NCBI GenBank assembly: GCA_020849765.1 | Contig: JADLAY010000055.1 | Location: 1 to 64,000 of the forward strand | Length of the DNA: 64,000 nucleotides | Reading direction: 5' to 3' | Source: Anaerolineae bacterium | GTDB taxonomy: Bacteria > Chloroflexota > Anaerolineae > Aggregatilineales > Phototrophicaceae | Shown: one piece after another, positions 52,227 through 61,013 of the stretch | Layout: each line of letters starts with the position of its first letter | Numbering within the stretch: the stretch's first letter is position 1 | The notes under the pieces: model-generated | What the model was told of the DNA's origin: nothing | Database searches by the model: none | Seen by the model: only the letters and a program-made list of their open reading frames with translations | Position numbers and translations under genes: made by a program

Positions 52227-53393
52227 GTGTCTGCATCCATTGCATCTGCGCCTCGAAACACGACGGTTTTCGGGCGATTGTCATTGCTGGATCGTCTGTT
52301 GCCACTCTGGATCTTCATGGCAATGGCGCTTGGCATTGCGCTAGGCAAAGTGTTTCCCAATCTTGCGCCCGCGCTCGATTCGGTCAAGCTCGATACGGTT
52401 TCGTTGCCGATCGCTATCGGCCTGTTGTGGATGATGTATCCCGTGCTGGCGAAGGTGAATTACGGCAAAATCCCGGTGATTGTCAGCAACTGGAAGATGT
52501 CCGGCACGTCGCTGTTTCTGAACTGGATCGTTGGCCCCGCGCTGATGTTCATCCTTGCCTGGACGCTGCTGCCCGATTACCCGGAATATCGCACCGGCTT
52601 GATCATCGTCGGGCTGGCACGCTGCATTGCCATGGTCTTGATCTGGAACATGTTGGCTTGCGGCGACAACGAGTATGCGGCGGTGCTGGTCGCCATCAAT
52701 TCGGTGTTTCAGATCATCATGTACACGGTGTTAGGCTACTTCTACCTGACCGTGGTGCCTGGCTGGTTGGGCGCTGAGGGTGTCGCCCTGAACATTTCGA
52801 TGGGTGACATTGCCAAGAGTGTGCTGATCTTCCTGGGTATCCCGCTGGCAGCCGGGTTTCTGACCCGCTACTTCCTCAGCCGAGTCAAAGGCAATGAATG
52901 GTATGACACCAGGTTCATCCCCCGGCTAGGCCCGACCGCGATCGTCGGACTCCTGTTCACGATCGTTATGATGTTCTCACTCAAGGGCGAGGTGATCCTG
53001 GAGCGACCCCTGGATGTCGTCCATATCGCTCTGCCGCTCCTCCTCTACTTCGGCATCATGTTCTTCATTTCCTTCGCGGTTTCCTATTTTCTGAAGTTCC
53101 CCTATGCCGATACCGCGACGATTTCGTTCACTGCCGCCAGCAACAATTTCGAACTGGCAATCGCCGTTGCTATTGCCGTTTTCGGGCTGGCCTCCAGCGA
53201 AGCATTGGCCACGGTTGTCGGGCCGTTGGTCGAAGTTCCCGTGCTGATCGGATTGGTCTATGTCTCACTCTGGTTGGGGCGCAGACTATATCCACGCGAT
53301 CCGCTCTGGCAGTCCTCGTCCAACGCTCCCCAGGCACAGGCTCGTCCGGAGACTGCCAAAGCGCCTGCGAACGCCAGTCGAGACGCCTCCTGA
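52227..53393 (+). CDS. acr3: ACR3-family arsenite efflux permease
   Basis: This 388-residue, ~10-span transporter has the GTG start behind TCAGGAGG. It matches the ACR3/BASS superfamily pattern: GLLWMMYPVLAKVNYGKIP, GLARCIAMVLIWNMLACGDNEYAAVLVAINS with the essential Cys, and FTAASNNFELAIAVAIAVFGL. It expels arsenite using the proton gradient. The C-terminal tail is Ala/Pro-rich. It follows the permease after 39 bp and ends with a terminator. No arsC is seen. Confidence 0.95.
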   Translation: MSASIASAPRNTTVFGRLSLLDRLLPLWIFMAMALGIALGKVFPNLAPALDSVKLDTVSLPIAIGLLWMMYPVLAKVNYGKIPVIVSNWKMSGTSLFLNWIVGPALMFILAWTLLPDYPEYRTGLIIVGLARCIAMVLIWNMLACGDNEYAAVLVAINSVFQIIMYTVLGYFYLTVVPGWLGAEGVALNISMGDIAKSVLIFLGIPLAAGFLTRYFLSRVKGNEWYDTRFIPRLGPTAIVGLLFTIVMMFSLKGEVILERPLDVVHIALPLLLYFGIMFFISFAVSYFLKFPYADTATISFTAASNNFELAIAVAIAVFGLASSEALATVVGPLVEVPVLIGLVYVSLWLGRRLYPRDPLWQSSSNAPQAQARPETAKAPANASRDAS

Positions 53394-53448
53394 CTGGCGA
53401 TGCGTGCGATCAACAGCAGCGAGCAGATACGGTTGTTCAATGCGAAAG

Positions 53449-53478
53449 CGGCCACCGATTGCGGTGGCCGTTGTTTTT
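53449..53478 (+). terminator. Rho-independent terminator after acr3
   Basis: CGGCCACCG-attg-CGGTGGCCG followed by TTGTTTTT. It ends the arsenic block and faces the convergent acyltransferase gene. Confidence 0.85.
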
Positions 53479-53487
53479 CGCGCTCTT

Positions 53488-54705
53488 TCACAGCACCCGC
53501 GAGACGAGCGGGATCTTGCGCACGAGGTAGGCGACGATGAAGCAAACCGGCACCATAATCAGCGATGCCAGCGCGAATTTGATCAGGTTGTTGGGCAGCT
53601 CGACATCCCGCAGCGCGTAGCCGACGAAGACGATGATCGGGATGTGGAGGATGTAGACAGCGTAACTCTGCTGGGCGAGGAAGCTGCCCAGGCCGCTCTT
53701 CGCGTTGAAGACGCTGCGGAAGAGCGGGATCAGCGCCAGGACTAGACCGACGGAAAAGATCGAGTCCAAGAGCACGTAGGCGGCGGACTGCCAGTGCCCG
53801 TTGCCCATCGCGTTATCGAGCGCGGGCGTCAGTTGCAGCGAGAACAGTTCGCCGCTGAAGGCGAGCGGGAACAACACGACCGCTGCCAGCAGGGCAGCGA
53901 CCAGGCCGACCACGCCGGTCGAGACGGGCAGCGTGCGCAGCCAGTCGCGCCGGGCCGCGATGATCCCCAGGATGAAGAAGCTGAGATACTGCGGCAGGTA
54001 GGCGATCGTCGGAAAGCTGAGGAAATAGACGAACACGCTGACCTGCTGGCCGAGCGGCACCAGCATCCGGAACAGGAAGCTGACCAGGGCCAGGCCGAGG
54101 ATGAAGAGGGCGATCGGCAGCAGGCCGGGCGGCGAGGACTTACCGGGCACGGCGGGCGGTTCAGCCCCGCGCAGCCGTCGCCAGACGACGTAGCCGAGGC
54201 TGAAGACGAGCAGCATCGCCACGAACCAGAGCGGCCCCAGGCCGATCAGTTCGGGATAGGCCTCCCACGACAGCCGCTCGGTCACGCCGGACAGCGCTCG
54301 CGGCATCAGGTAGCGGCCGAGATAGGCGACCGGGCTGAGGATGAAGGTGAAGACGAGCAGTGGAATGCCCAGGCGCAGCAGCCGCTCTTTGACGAACGAG
54401 CCTGAGCCGCGCCGGTCGTATGACCCCGGCGTGAAGCAGCCCGCCAGGAAGAAGAAGGCGCCCATGAACCAGGCCTGATTGAAGAGTACGAAGACGATAA
54501 AGGCGGTGAACGTCGGTAGATCCTCAAGCGGGGGTTCGACGTAATAGAACCAGGTGCTCGCGCCGTAGATGATGGCGACGTGATGGAGCACCACCAGGAT
54601 GCCGAGTGCCGCCCGCAGGTGATCGGCGAAGTAGAGGCGGCCTGCCTTCGCCTTCGTGGCTTGCTGTGGGGGTGCTTCTGCCGTCTGTAAAGGAATCGCA
54701 CTCAT
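53488..54705 (-). CDS. Acyltransferase family 3 membrane protein
   Basis: This 405-residue membrane O-acyltransferase has ~10 spans. RLYFADHLRAALGILVVLHHVAIIYG carries the family's conserved His. It also has FFFLAGCFTPGSYDRRG and a Arg-rich loop VKERLLRLGIPLLVFTF typical of OafA/YrhL-like enzymes. It likely acylates an envelope sugar or lipid. AGGAGAACAAA is upstream. It is the last gene of a minus-strand run. Confidence 0.9.
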   Translation of the reverse strand: MSAIPLQTAEAPPQQATKAKAGRLYFADHLRAALGILVVLHHVAIIYGASTWFYYVEPPLEDLPTFTAFIVFVLFNQAWFMGAFFFLAGCFTPGSYDRRGSGSFVKERLLRLGIPLLVFTFILSPVAYLGRYLMPRALSGVTERLSWEAYPELIGLGPLWFVAMLLVFSLGYVVWRRLRGAEPPAVPGKSSPPGLLPIALFILGLALVSFLFRMLVPLGQQVSVFVYFLSFPTIAYLPQYLSFFILGIIAARRDWLRTLPVSTGVVGLVAALLAAVVLFPLAFSGELFSLQLTPALDNAMGNGHWQSAAYVLLDSIFSVGLVLALIPLFRSVFNAKSGLGSFLAQQSYAVYILHIPIIVFVGYALRDVELPNNLIKFALASLIMVPVCFIVAYLVRKIPLVSRVL

Positions 54706-54787
54706 TTTGTTCTCCTAAGTGATGAGCGAGATAAAGTGTGCTTGCGCTTGAAGCTCCTTTCGCTGCCTGGAACCCGCGCCGTGTGGG

Positions 54788-55777
54788 CTAATCTTCCGGC
54801 ACGACCGTGATGACGACGTGGCCTTGCTTCTGGCCCGAATCGACAAAGCGATGGGCGTCGGCGGCTTGTTCGAGCGGGAAGCGCCGGTCGATGACCGTCT
54901 TCAGCTTGCCATCCTCGATCAACTGCTTGAGATAGAGCAGACCTTCGTCCCGCTGGCTGGGCGTGCCGATGATGACGCGCTTGCCGTCGCCACCGGAGTC
55001 GAACAACTGGCGGATCATGTACGAGAACTTCGGGTTGCCGTAAGCGAGGCGACCGTTCGGATTGAGCGCCTTGAGGCTGCCCGAATACGAGCCTTTGCCC
55101 ATCACGTCGAAGATCACGTCGTAGGTCTGGCCGTTCTGGGTGAAGTCCTCGCGCGTGTAGTCGATCACGTGGTCGGCGCCGATCGAGCGCATCATGTCGA
55201 GCTTGGCTGTGCTGTCGATGGCGGTGACTTCCGCGCCGTAATACTTGGCAAGTTGGATGGCGAAGGTGCCGATGCTGCCGCCGCCGCCGATGATCAGCAC
55301 CTTCTCGCCCGGCTTGATGTCCGCCTTGCGCAGATAATGCAGCGCTTCCAGCCCGCCGGTCGGGACGGTGGCGGCTTCGGCGTAACTCATGTTGCTTGGT
55401 TTGGTCGCGAGCACGGAATCTGGGGTTTTCTCCGGCAGCCGGATGTAATCGGCGTGGCCGCCGAGGCGCATGCCGGTCGTGCCGAAGACCTGATCGCCCG
55501 GTTTGAAGCGCGTCACGTCTTTGCCCACCGCTTCGACCTCACCAGCCATCTCCTGGCCGAGGACGATGTCGCGCGGCTTGGTCAGCCCCATGTAGAGCCG
55601 GATCGGAATGGCGAGCCAGAGCGGAAAGCGGAGGCCGCGCATCTCGCTATCCCCGGCGGTCACGGTCGCGGCGTGGACTTTGATCAGGACTTCGTTGTCC
55701 TTCGGCATCGGTTTGGGGATGTCGCGGAATTCCAGCCCATCGGGCGATCCATACTTGGTCCAGACGACGGCTCTCAT
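54788..55777 (-). CDS. MDR-family NAD(P)H:quinone-type oxidoreductase (paralogue 1)
   Basis: This 329-residue zinc-free medium-chain reductase has the N-terminal GroES-like domain (DIPKPMPKDNEVLIKVHAATVTAGD), the NADP-binding VLIIGGGGSIGTFAIQLAKYYGAEVTAIDST, and the close VIDYTREDFTQNGQTYDVIFDVMG. The Cys/His zinc ligands of alcohol dehydrogenases are missing, suggesting a quinone/enone reductase. Closely similar to the 58994 gene. The ribosome site is AAGGAGCAG. Confidence 0.92.
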   Translation of the reverse strand: MRAVVWTKYGSPDGLEFRDIPKPMPKDNEVLIKVHAATVTAGDSEMRGLRFPLWLAIPIRLYMGLTKPRDIVLGQEMAGEVEAVGKDVTRFKPGDQVFGTTGMRLGGHADYIRLPEKTPDSVLATKPSNMSYAEAATVPTGGLEALHYLRKADIKPGEKVLIIGGGGSIGTFAIQLAKYYGAEVTAIDSTAKLDMMRSIGADHVIDYTREDFTQNGQTYDVIFDVMGKGSYSGSLKALNPNGRLAYGNPKFSYMIRQLFDSGGDGKRVIIGTPSQRDEGLLYLKQLIEDGKLKTVIDRRFPLEQAADAHRFVDSGQKQGHVVITVVPED

Positions 55778-55826
55778 GACTGCTCCTTATTGATTGTGTG
55801 TGCTCATCAGCCTTCCGTGGCGCAGA

Positions 55827-56264
55827 TCACGACCGGAAGGGGAAAACCTCGGCCTGCTCAAAGCTGAGGACGTTATTCATGTAAAGGTTGGCGCTGAAGC
55901 GAGCGACGGTAGCCAGGCCAAAGGCGATGAAGCCGGTGCCGTAGTCGACCGTTCCCGTCAGTGCCAGCACGATCGGCACCCACCAGGCGGCGTTGAAGAT
56001 CTGCCGCACGAGTTGGATGCCGCAGCCCGCCTTGATCGGGCTGGCGTTAGCTGTTTGCTTGCGGAGCCATGCGAACCGCATGGCGGTATGTCCCTCGACC
56101 AGCAGTCAGAAGACCAGGCCGATCAGCGTCAGCCCGATGAAGCCCTCCTGGCTGCCCCAGGACGCCGTGGCCAGCACGGCGATGACGTAGACCACCACGA
56201 TCAGCCCCAGGCTGAACGATATCCGGTTGTTCCAACCGACCGTCAAAAATCGCTCTCTGGTCAT
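55827..56264 (-). pseudogene. Small membrane-protein gene broken by an in-frame TGA
   Basis: Starting at ATG 56264 (behind AAAGGGGTG), the frame codes 52 residues of membrane protein, MTRERFLTVGWNNRISF then LIVVVYVIAVLATASWG, to a TGA at 56108-56106. The same frame then continues unbroken for 92 more codons (LLVEGHTAMRFAWLRKQTAN, two further spans) to 55827. One base (TGG or CGA to TGA) explains the break. Either it is a recent pseudogene or sequencing error, or the downstream part restarts at ATG 56081. Surrounding genes use TGA as stop, so recoding is unlikely. Family unknown. Confidence 0.8.
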
Positions 56265-56297
56265 CGATTCACCCCTTTCTGCAGAAGTAGATGCGAA

Positions 56298-56810
56298 TCA
56301 GCCTGGTTGTGGGCTGACCTGTGCGTAAACGAGCTGCGCCAGGACGAAGGCCGCCTCGAACAGATTGAGCACCAGCGCCGTGATGTAGAACGCAGGCTCC
56401 AGCTCCGGATACGCGCCGAGCAGCGTCAGCACGAGCGGGATCTGCATCGGCAGTTCGAGCAGCAGCCAGAAGCCGATCGTCATGGCCGGGTTGGTGCGTG
56501 CGCGCGTCATGAGCACCGCTTTGTTTTCGGATCGGCGCAGCGAGATGAGCGTCACCGCCCAGATCAGCACGAGGAAGACCAGGCTGCACAGCACCCACAG
56601 ATCGTGACCGGCGAGGCCGTAGCGGCTCAGCCCGGCGGGGATGAGCGCGGCGACGACGACGACCAGGCCGATGGTGACAACGGCGCGAATCTGGCTGAGC
56701 AGCGAGGCTTCGATCTGGCTGCCACGCGTGACGCTGATCAGCGCGCCGAAGCCGACGAAGACGCCCGCGATCTCCGCAATGGCGACCAGTAATGCGATGT
56801 CCTCGGCCAT
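56298..56810 (-). CDS. Four-span membrane protein, function unknown
   Basis: This 170-residue protein has four to five hydrophobic segments (about 5-25, 40-62, 75-95, 110-130, 138-160). Motifs include IAEIAGVFVGFGALISVTRG in the first span. It is not assigned to a named family. AGGAGGCGAAAC precedes the ATG. Part of the minus-strand run of small membrane proteins around the MDR genes. Confidence 0.8.
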   Translation of the reverse strand: MAEDIALLVAIAEIAGVFVGFGALISVTRGSQIEASLLSQIRAVVTIGLVVVVAALIPAGLSRYGLAGHDLWVLCSLVFLVLIWAVTLISLRRSENKAVLMTRARTNPAMTIGFWLLLELPMQIPLVLTLLGAYPELEPAFYITALVLNLFEAAFVLAQLVYAQVSPQPG

Positions 56811-56883
56811 GTTTCGCCTCCTGACGTGTCAGATTAAGTTGGCGGCGTGGTCAAACGTCGTTAAGAACGTTCGTTGCCGTTTG

Positions 56884-56998
56884 GACTTCACCCTGAATCC
56901 CTCTCCCTGATGGAGAGGGACTTCCAGATCCGATTCTTCTTCCCTTCTCCCCACCTTCGGCGACCTTGCGGCTATAAGGAGAACGGGACGGGGGATGA
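56884..56998. repeat. Dispersed palindromic repeat, copy 3 (CCCTCACCCT family)
   Basis: TTCACCCTGAATCCCTCTCC, then the hairpin CCCTgatGGAGAGGG, a CTTCTCCCC run and a GGAGAACGGG end. Diverged relative to copies 1 and 2. It separates two membrane-protein genes. Confidence 0.7.
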
Positions 56999-57104
56999 CG
57001 CAATGCAGCGGCCGAACTGAACTTTGCCCACCTCTCAGTCAATTTGGGGCGGTGACGCGCACGGAGCATTGGCCGGACTGTGCCACGATTGGCCTGAGCC
57101 GGGT

Positions 57105-57458
57105 TCAGCCTCGCCGCGCCAACTCCCCATCATCGCCTAAGAAATCGTCGACCGACTGCGCGCGCTCGTCGTCACCGGACAGGCGCTGCTTGAGCTCGAC
57201 CAGGTCTTCATCGCTCATGTCTCGCAGCAGGTTGTCGATCCGCCGGCGTTTGGTCTTTTCTTGCTCTGATTCGCTCCTCGGCTGGCCCAGAATGTAGGGC
57301 GTGCCGAGGACGGCCAGGCCGAGGATGACAAATGCCAGCACGACGTGCCAGGGCGTTAGCTCACCCTGTGCAGCCGCACTGAGGAACAAGGCACCCAACA
57401 CCGCTGCCGAGAACAACCACAGGACAAACGTCAGCGTCGCGCGATTGCTTTCAGACAT
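57105..57458 (-). CDS. Small two-span membrane protein with acidic coiled C-terminus
   Basis: This 117-residue protein has two spans (about 8-28 and 38-58) and a charged tail with RRRIDNLLRDMSDEDLVELKQRL, helical and possibly SHOCT-like. ATG 57458 has a perfect GAGGGGGAG site; a longer frame to 57578 is rejected. Function unknown. Confidence 0.8.
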   Translation of the reverse strand: MSESNRATLTFVLWLFSAAVLGALFLSAAAQGELTPWHVVLAFVILGLAVLGTPYILGQPRSESEQEKTKRRRIDNLLRDMSDEDLVELKQRLSGDDERAQSVDDFLGDDGELARRG

Positions 57459-57568
57459 GACTCCCCCTCGTACGTACCATTCTTGTGATCGGTTGATCCC
57501 TATACGCAGACGAGGGAGAAGAGTTACGCACCCGCTCAATGAAGTGCCCGTCTGGCTCGCCTTCCGGT

Positions 57569-57931
57569 TCAGGCCCAATTCCAGGCGTAGCCGACCGTAA
57601 GCACATTGAAGATCATGCTGACGATCAGCAGAAACTTGTCATAGGCGGATGGGTAGGTCGGCAGCCCGACCAGATTGAACAGGAAGAAGCCGACGGCGAC
57701 GATGATGTTGGCCCAACGACTGACAGACGGATCCAGCGTCAGCGTAAAGAAAACCATCAGGATCGGTATCAGCATGAGGGCCGCGACGCCCAGCCACATC
57801 CCCTGAGTGAACTTCACCGTCTCCATCTGCTTCGCGACATCACCGCTCATCAGGCGCAGCACGTCACCCAACAGATAAATCAACATGACGACGACCCAGA
57901 TGCCCGCAAGTTTGATTTGCATTTCCGGCAT
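57569..57931 (-). CDS. DUF6326-like four-span membrane protein
   Basis: This 120-residue protein has four spans (about 8-28, 45-62, 68-88, 95-115). IKLAGIWVVVMLIYLLGDVLRLMSG resembles the DUF6326 start. Function unknown. It lies 44 bp past the end of the MDR paralogue at 57976. Confidence 0.7.
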   Translation of the reverse strand: MPEMQIKLAGIWVVVMLIYLLGDVLRLMSGDVAKQMETVKFTQGMWLGVAALMLIPILMVFFTLTLDPSVSRWANIIVAVGFFLFNLVGLPTYPSAYDKFLLIVSMIFNVLTVGYAWNWA

Positions 57932-57975
57932 GATTCAGACTCCCAGATGCCACAAGCGAAATTCGCTGCCCATGA

Positions 57976-58953
57976 TCAGTCACCGTCCTGCGCCACGCTG
58001 ATGATGATCTTGCCCCTGGTGCGCCCCTGCGCGTAATACTTGAGCGCTTCGCCAGCCTCGGCGAGCGGGTAGCAGCGATCGATGACCGGCACGACCTGGC
58101 CGCTCGCCAGCAGTTCGCTCAGGAAGTCGAGGTCTTTGTTGACCTTGAGCACCAGGCTGCCGAGCTTCTTGCCGCCGGGCCTCCACCAGCCGAAAAGCAT
58201 CGGCTCGAAGATTTGCTTCATGTCGCCGCCGGTCGCGACGTGGACGCCGTTCGGCTTGAGCGCGCGTTTGTAGTCCGCCAGCGAACGATAGCCCGCTGTG
58301 GCCACGATCAGGTCGTATGTCTGCCCAGTCTGAACGAAATCTTCCTGGGTGTAGTCGATCGCGTGATCCGCGCCGAGCGAGCGCACCATGTCCAGGTTGC
58401 GCGTGCTGCAGACGGCGGTCACCTCTGCGCCGAGCGCCTTGGCGATCTGCACGGCGAACGAGCCGATGCCGCCCGATGCACCGCTGATCAGCACCTTATG
58501 CCCGGCCTTAAGGCCGCCGAAATCGCGCAGTGCCTGCAATGCGACGAGACCGGCCTCCGGCACAGCCGCCGCCTGTTCGTAGGTGATGTTGTCCGGCTTG
58601 AGCGCCAGGGCAGCCTCAGGCACGGCAACGTACTCGGCATAGGCGCCGTAGCCACATTCGGCCAGGTCGCCATAAACCTCGTCGCCGGGTTTGAAGCGTT
58701 TGACGCTGCTGCCGACCGCCTCCACGCGCCCGGCGATGTCATTACCGGGGGTCTGATGTTTCGGCGTGAACGGCGCGCCGCTCATCAGCCGGACGATGAG
58801 CGGTTTGCCGGTCACCGATGCTGGCGCGTTGAAGTTGACCGACGAGGCATAGACCTTGACCAGGACTTGATCCGCCTTGGGCGCCGGTTTGGCGACCTCG
58901 GCCAGCTGAAGCGAATCCAGTGGCCCGTAGGCCGAACAGACAATAGCTTTCAC
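57976..58953 (-). CDS. MDR-family NAD(P)-dependent oxidoreductase (paralogue 2)
   Basis: This 325-residue reductase starts at GTG 58953 (GGGAGGGAAGCT upstream); the longer ATG frame is not favoured. It has QVLVKVYASSVNFNAPASVTG, the dinucleotide motif VLISGASGGIGSFAVQIAKALGAEVTAVCST and AIDYTQEDFVQTGQTYDLIV. Zinc ligands are absent. It is more diverged from paralogues 1 and 3 than they are from each other. Confidence 0.9.
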   Translation of the reverse strand: MKAIVCSAYGPLDSLQLAEVAKPAPKADQVLVKVYASSVNFNAPASVTGKPLIVRLMSGAPFTPKHQTPGNDIAGRVEAVGSSVKRFKPGDEVYGDLAECGYGAYAEYVAVPEAALALKPDNITYEQAAAVPEAGLVALQALRDFGGLKAGHKVLISGASGGIGSFAVQIAKALGAEVTAVCSTRNLDMVRSLGADHAIDYTQEDFVQTGQTYDLIVATAGYRSLADYKRALKPNGVHVATGGDMKQIFEPMLFGWWRPGGKKLGSLVLKVNKDLDFLSELLASGQVVPVIDRCYPLAEAGEALKYYAQGRTRGKIIISVAQDGD

Positions 58954-58993
58954 AGCTTCCCTCCCGTTGATAGGGCACGAAGCATCGTCGTGT

Positions 58994-59905
58994 TCAGCTA
59001 GATTGTGCCACGGCGATGATGACGTTCCCGGTCTTGCGCCCTGATTCGACATAGCGATGGGCGTCGGCTGTTTGTGCCAATGGGTAACGTCTGTCGATGA
59101 CCGCCCTGATCTTCCCTGCCTCGATCAGCCCCCTGAGGAAAACCAGTTCCTTGACCTTCGGGCTTGTGATCGAGCCCACACTCAGGTAGTAGCCGCCCGT
59201 CTTCAGGGCCTGCTTGGCGCTCGAACGTGAGCTTTTGCCGACTGCGTCGAAGATGACGTCGTAGGTTTCACCGCTCTGGGTGAAGTCTTCTTGGGTGTAG
59301 TCGATGACCTTGTCGGCCCCAAGCGATTGTACCAACTCTTGCTTGCTTGTGCTGCTGACGCCGGTGACTTCCGCGCCGAGCGCCTTGGCGATCTGCACGG
59401 CGTAGGTGCCCACGCTGCCCGACGCGCCGTAGATGAGCACCTTCTGCCCTGGCTGGATGTTCGCCTTCTGCAGAAGGTAGAGGGCGGTCATCGCGCCGAC
59501 CGGCACGGCCGCGGCTTCCTCGTAGCTCATATTGGCCGGTTTGAGCGCCAGCACGCCCGTCTTCCGTTCTTCCGGCAGGGAGATGTACTCGGCATTGGCG
59601 CCCGTGCTCAGGCCGGTCGTCGTCCCGAAAACCTGGTCGCCGACCCTGAAGCCGCGCACGTCCTTACCGACGGCCTCGACCTCCCCGGCGAACTCGTGCC
59701 CCGGAATCGTCTTCTTGCGCATGCCCATCAGCCGCATGCCGATGAAGGCCAGCGACGGCAGCTTGCGCATGAAGACATCCCCGGAGGTGACGGTGGCCGC
59801 GTGCACCTTGATCAGCACCTCGTTGGCGGCCGGCGTCGGCTTCGGGATGTCCTTCAACTTCAGGCCGTCCGCGGGTCCTTGTTTGGTGACGATGATGGCT
59901 TTCAT
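58994..59905 (-). CDS. MDR-family NAD(P)H:quinone-type oxidoreductase (paralogue 3)
   Basis: This 303-residue reductase starts at ATG 59905 (AAGGAGCAG). GLKLKDIPKPTPAANEVLIKVHAATVTSGD is close to paralogue 1. VLIYGASGSVGTYAVQIAKALGAEVTGVSST binds NADPH; VIDYTQEDFTQSGETYDVIFDAVGK follows. The long open frame upstream to 60550 is an artefact of the neighbour gene's antisense-free frame. Next upstream is a DUF4386 protein, 50 bp away. Confidence 0.92.
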   Translation of the reverse strand: MKAIIVTKQGPADGLKLKDIPKPTPAANEVLIKVHAATVTSGDVFMRKLPSLAFIGMRLMGMRKKTIPGHEFAGEVEAVGKDVRGFRVGDQVFGTTTGLSTGANAEYISLPEERKTGVLALKPANMSYEEAAAVPVGAMTALYLLQKANIQPGQKVLIYGASGSVGTYAVQIAKALGAEVTGVSSTSKQELVQSLGADKVIDYTQEDFTQSGETYDVIFDAVGKSSRSSAKQALKTGGYYLSVGSITSPKVKELVFLRGLIEAGKIRAVIDRRYPLAQTADAHRYVESGRKTGNVIIAVAQSS

Positions 59906-59955
59906 GTCTGCTCCTTCCGTATTGATGCGAAATTGATGCGATTTATGCGTTTGAC

Positions 59956-60735
59956 TCAGGCGGCAGCCGCTGCCGCGCCATTCGGGTTCAGGCTCATCCG
60001 CTCGTAGCGCTGCTGGATGGCGGCTCCACGAAACAACAGCCAGTAGGTCAGCCACAACTCCGCGGCGAAGGCGGAGACGCCGACGGCCAGGCTGATGACC
60101 CCTTGCACGCCTGCATCGCCCGGCAGCACGAAGTAGGCTGTGCTTTCCGCCATGTAGGCGACCGCGGCGATCATCAGTAGGGCGCCCAGCAGCCTGGGGA
60201 AGTAGCCCGACTTGTAGAGCAGGTAGCCGAGCAGCAGGCAGTGCACGGCGAACAGCGCCTGCCCGACCAGATAACCGGCCCGATGCGCGTCGAGCGACAT
60301 CGTCGCCAGCGCATTGACCTGTTCGGCGTTGAAGACCCCCGCGTAGTCCGTGCCGCTCATGAGCTGGAAGGCGGTGTACTGGTGGATCGAATTGAGCGCG
60401 ATGATGATGGCTTCTCCCAGCCTGAAGGCCGCCGCCAGCAGCGCCAGGTTGTGATTGACCGACCTGAGCAGGGCGTAGAGCAAGACGGCGACAGCCAGAT
60501 CGCTCAGGAAGACGGTGAAGTAGCCGACAAAACCGATGCGGAACAGCCACGGCGAAGCCAGCATGCCATCGGCTGCGGAGGCGATGTCGCCAGGGGCGAC
60601 CCGATAGGCGCTGAGCGACATCTCGGTCAGGACACCGCCAAAGACCGAGCCGACGATGATGACGGCGTAGAGCAGCCCGGCGGTTCTGGCCGTCCGGCGC
60701 AGCGTGGTCTCGGCGAATGCGCGGGTCGTGTTCAT
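59956..60735 (-). CDS. DUF4386 membrane protein
   Basis: This 259-residue, ~6-span protein has the DUF4386 pattern: ARTAGLLYAVIIVGSVFGG, RIGFVGYFTVFLSDLAVAVLLYALL, FRLGEAIIIALNSIHQYTAF, LVGQALFAVHCLLLGYLLYKSGYFPRLLGALLMIAA. Function unknown; often found near MDR reductases. Preceded by AAGGAGAAC. Confidence 0.9.
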   Translation of the reverse strand: MNTTRAFAETTLRRTARTAGLLYAVIIVGSVFGGVLTEMSLSAYRVAPGDIASAADGMLASPWLFRIGFVGYFTVFLSDLAVAVLLYALLRSVNHNLALLAAAFRLGEAIIIALNSIHQYTAFQLMSGTDYAGVFNAEQVNALATMSLDAHRAGYLVGQALFAVHCLLLGYLLYKSGYFPRLLGALLMIAAVAYMAESTAYFVLPGDAGVQGVISLAVGVSAFAAELWLTYWLLFRGAAIQQRYERMSLNPNGAAAAAA

Positions 60736-60785
60736 GTGTGTTCTCCTTCTTGCCTAGGCTGCGCGGTCCAAATCAGCGGTCCGCT

Positions 60786-60923
60786 CTACGGTGCTCGATG
60801 GCTGCTCAGGCCGGTCGGCGCGGCCATGATGCCGAAGATGGCCAGCGGGAGCAGCAGCAGATACAGAAAGCCTGCGACTCTGGCGTAGGTTTTGGGCGAC
60901 GTTTCGACAGAACGAGCAGACAT
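60786..60923 (-). pseudogene. Truncated DUF4386 N-terminus (45 aa)
   Basis: From ATG 60923 (AGAAAGG upstream): MSARSVETSPKTYARVAGF then LYLLLLPLAIFGIMAAP and a TAG. The ARVAGFLYLLLL start matches the beginning of DUF4386 proteins, including the complete copy directly downstream, but it stops after the first span. This is either a decayed duplicate or a real 45-residue single-span peptide. Confidence 0.6.
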
Positions 60924-61013
60924 CGGAAACCTTTCTGAAGCGCATCGTGACGGGGCACGAGCCATGCGTTGCGTAGAGCGTTCGAGACTGTGGGACGGTT
61001 TGTCCGGATGACG

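Noticed and set aside
56106..56108. TGA read as selenocysteine or Trp recoding.
   Set aside because: Neighbouring genes end at TGA, no selenocysteine insertion hairpin is evident after the codon, and a simple point mutation is enough.
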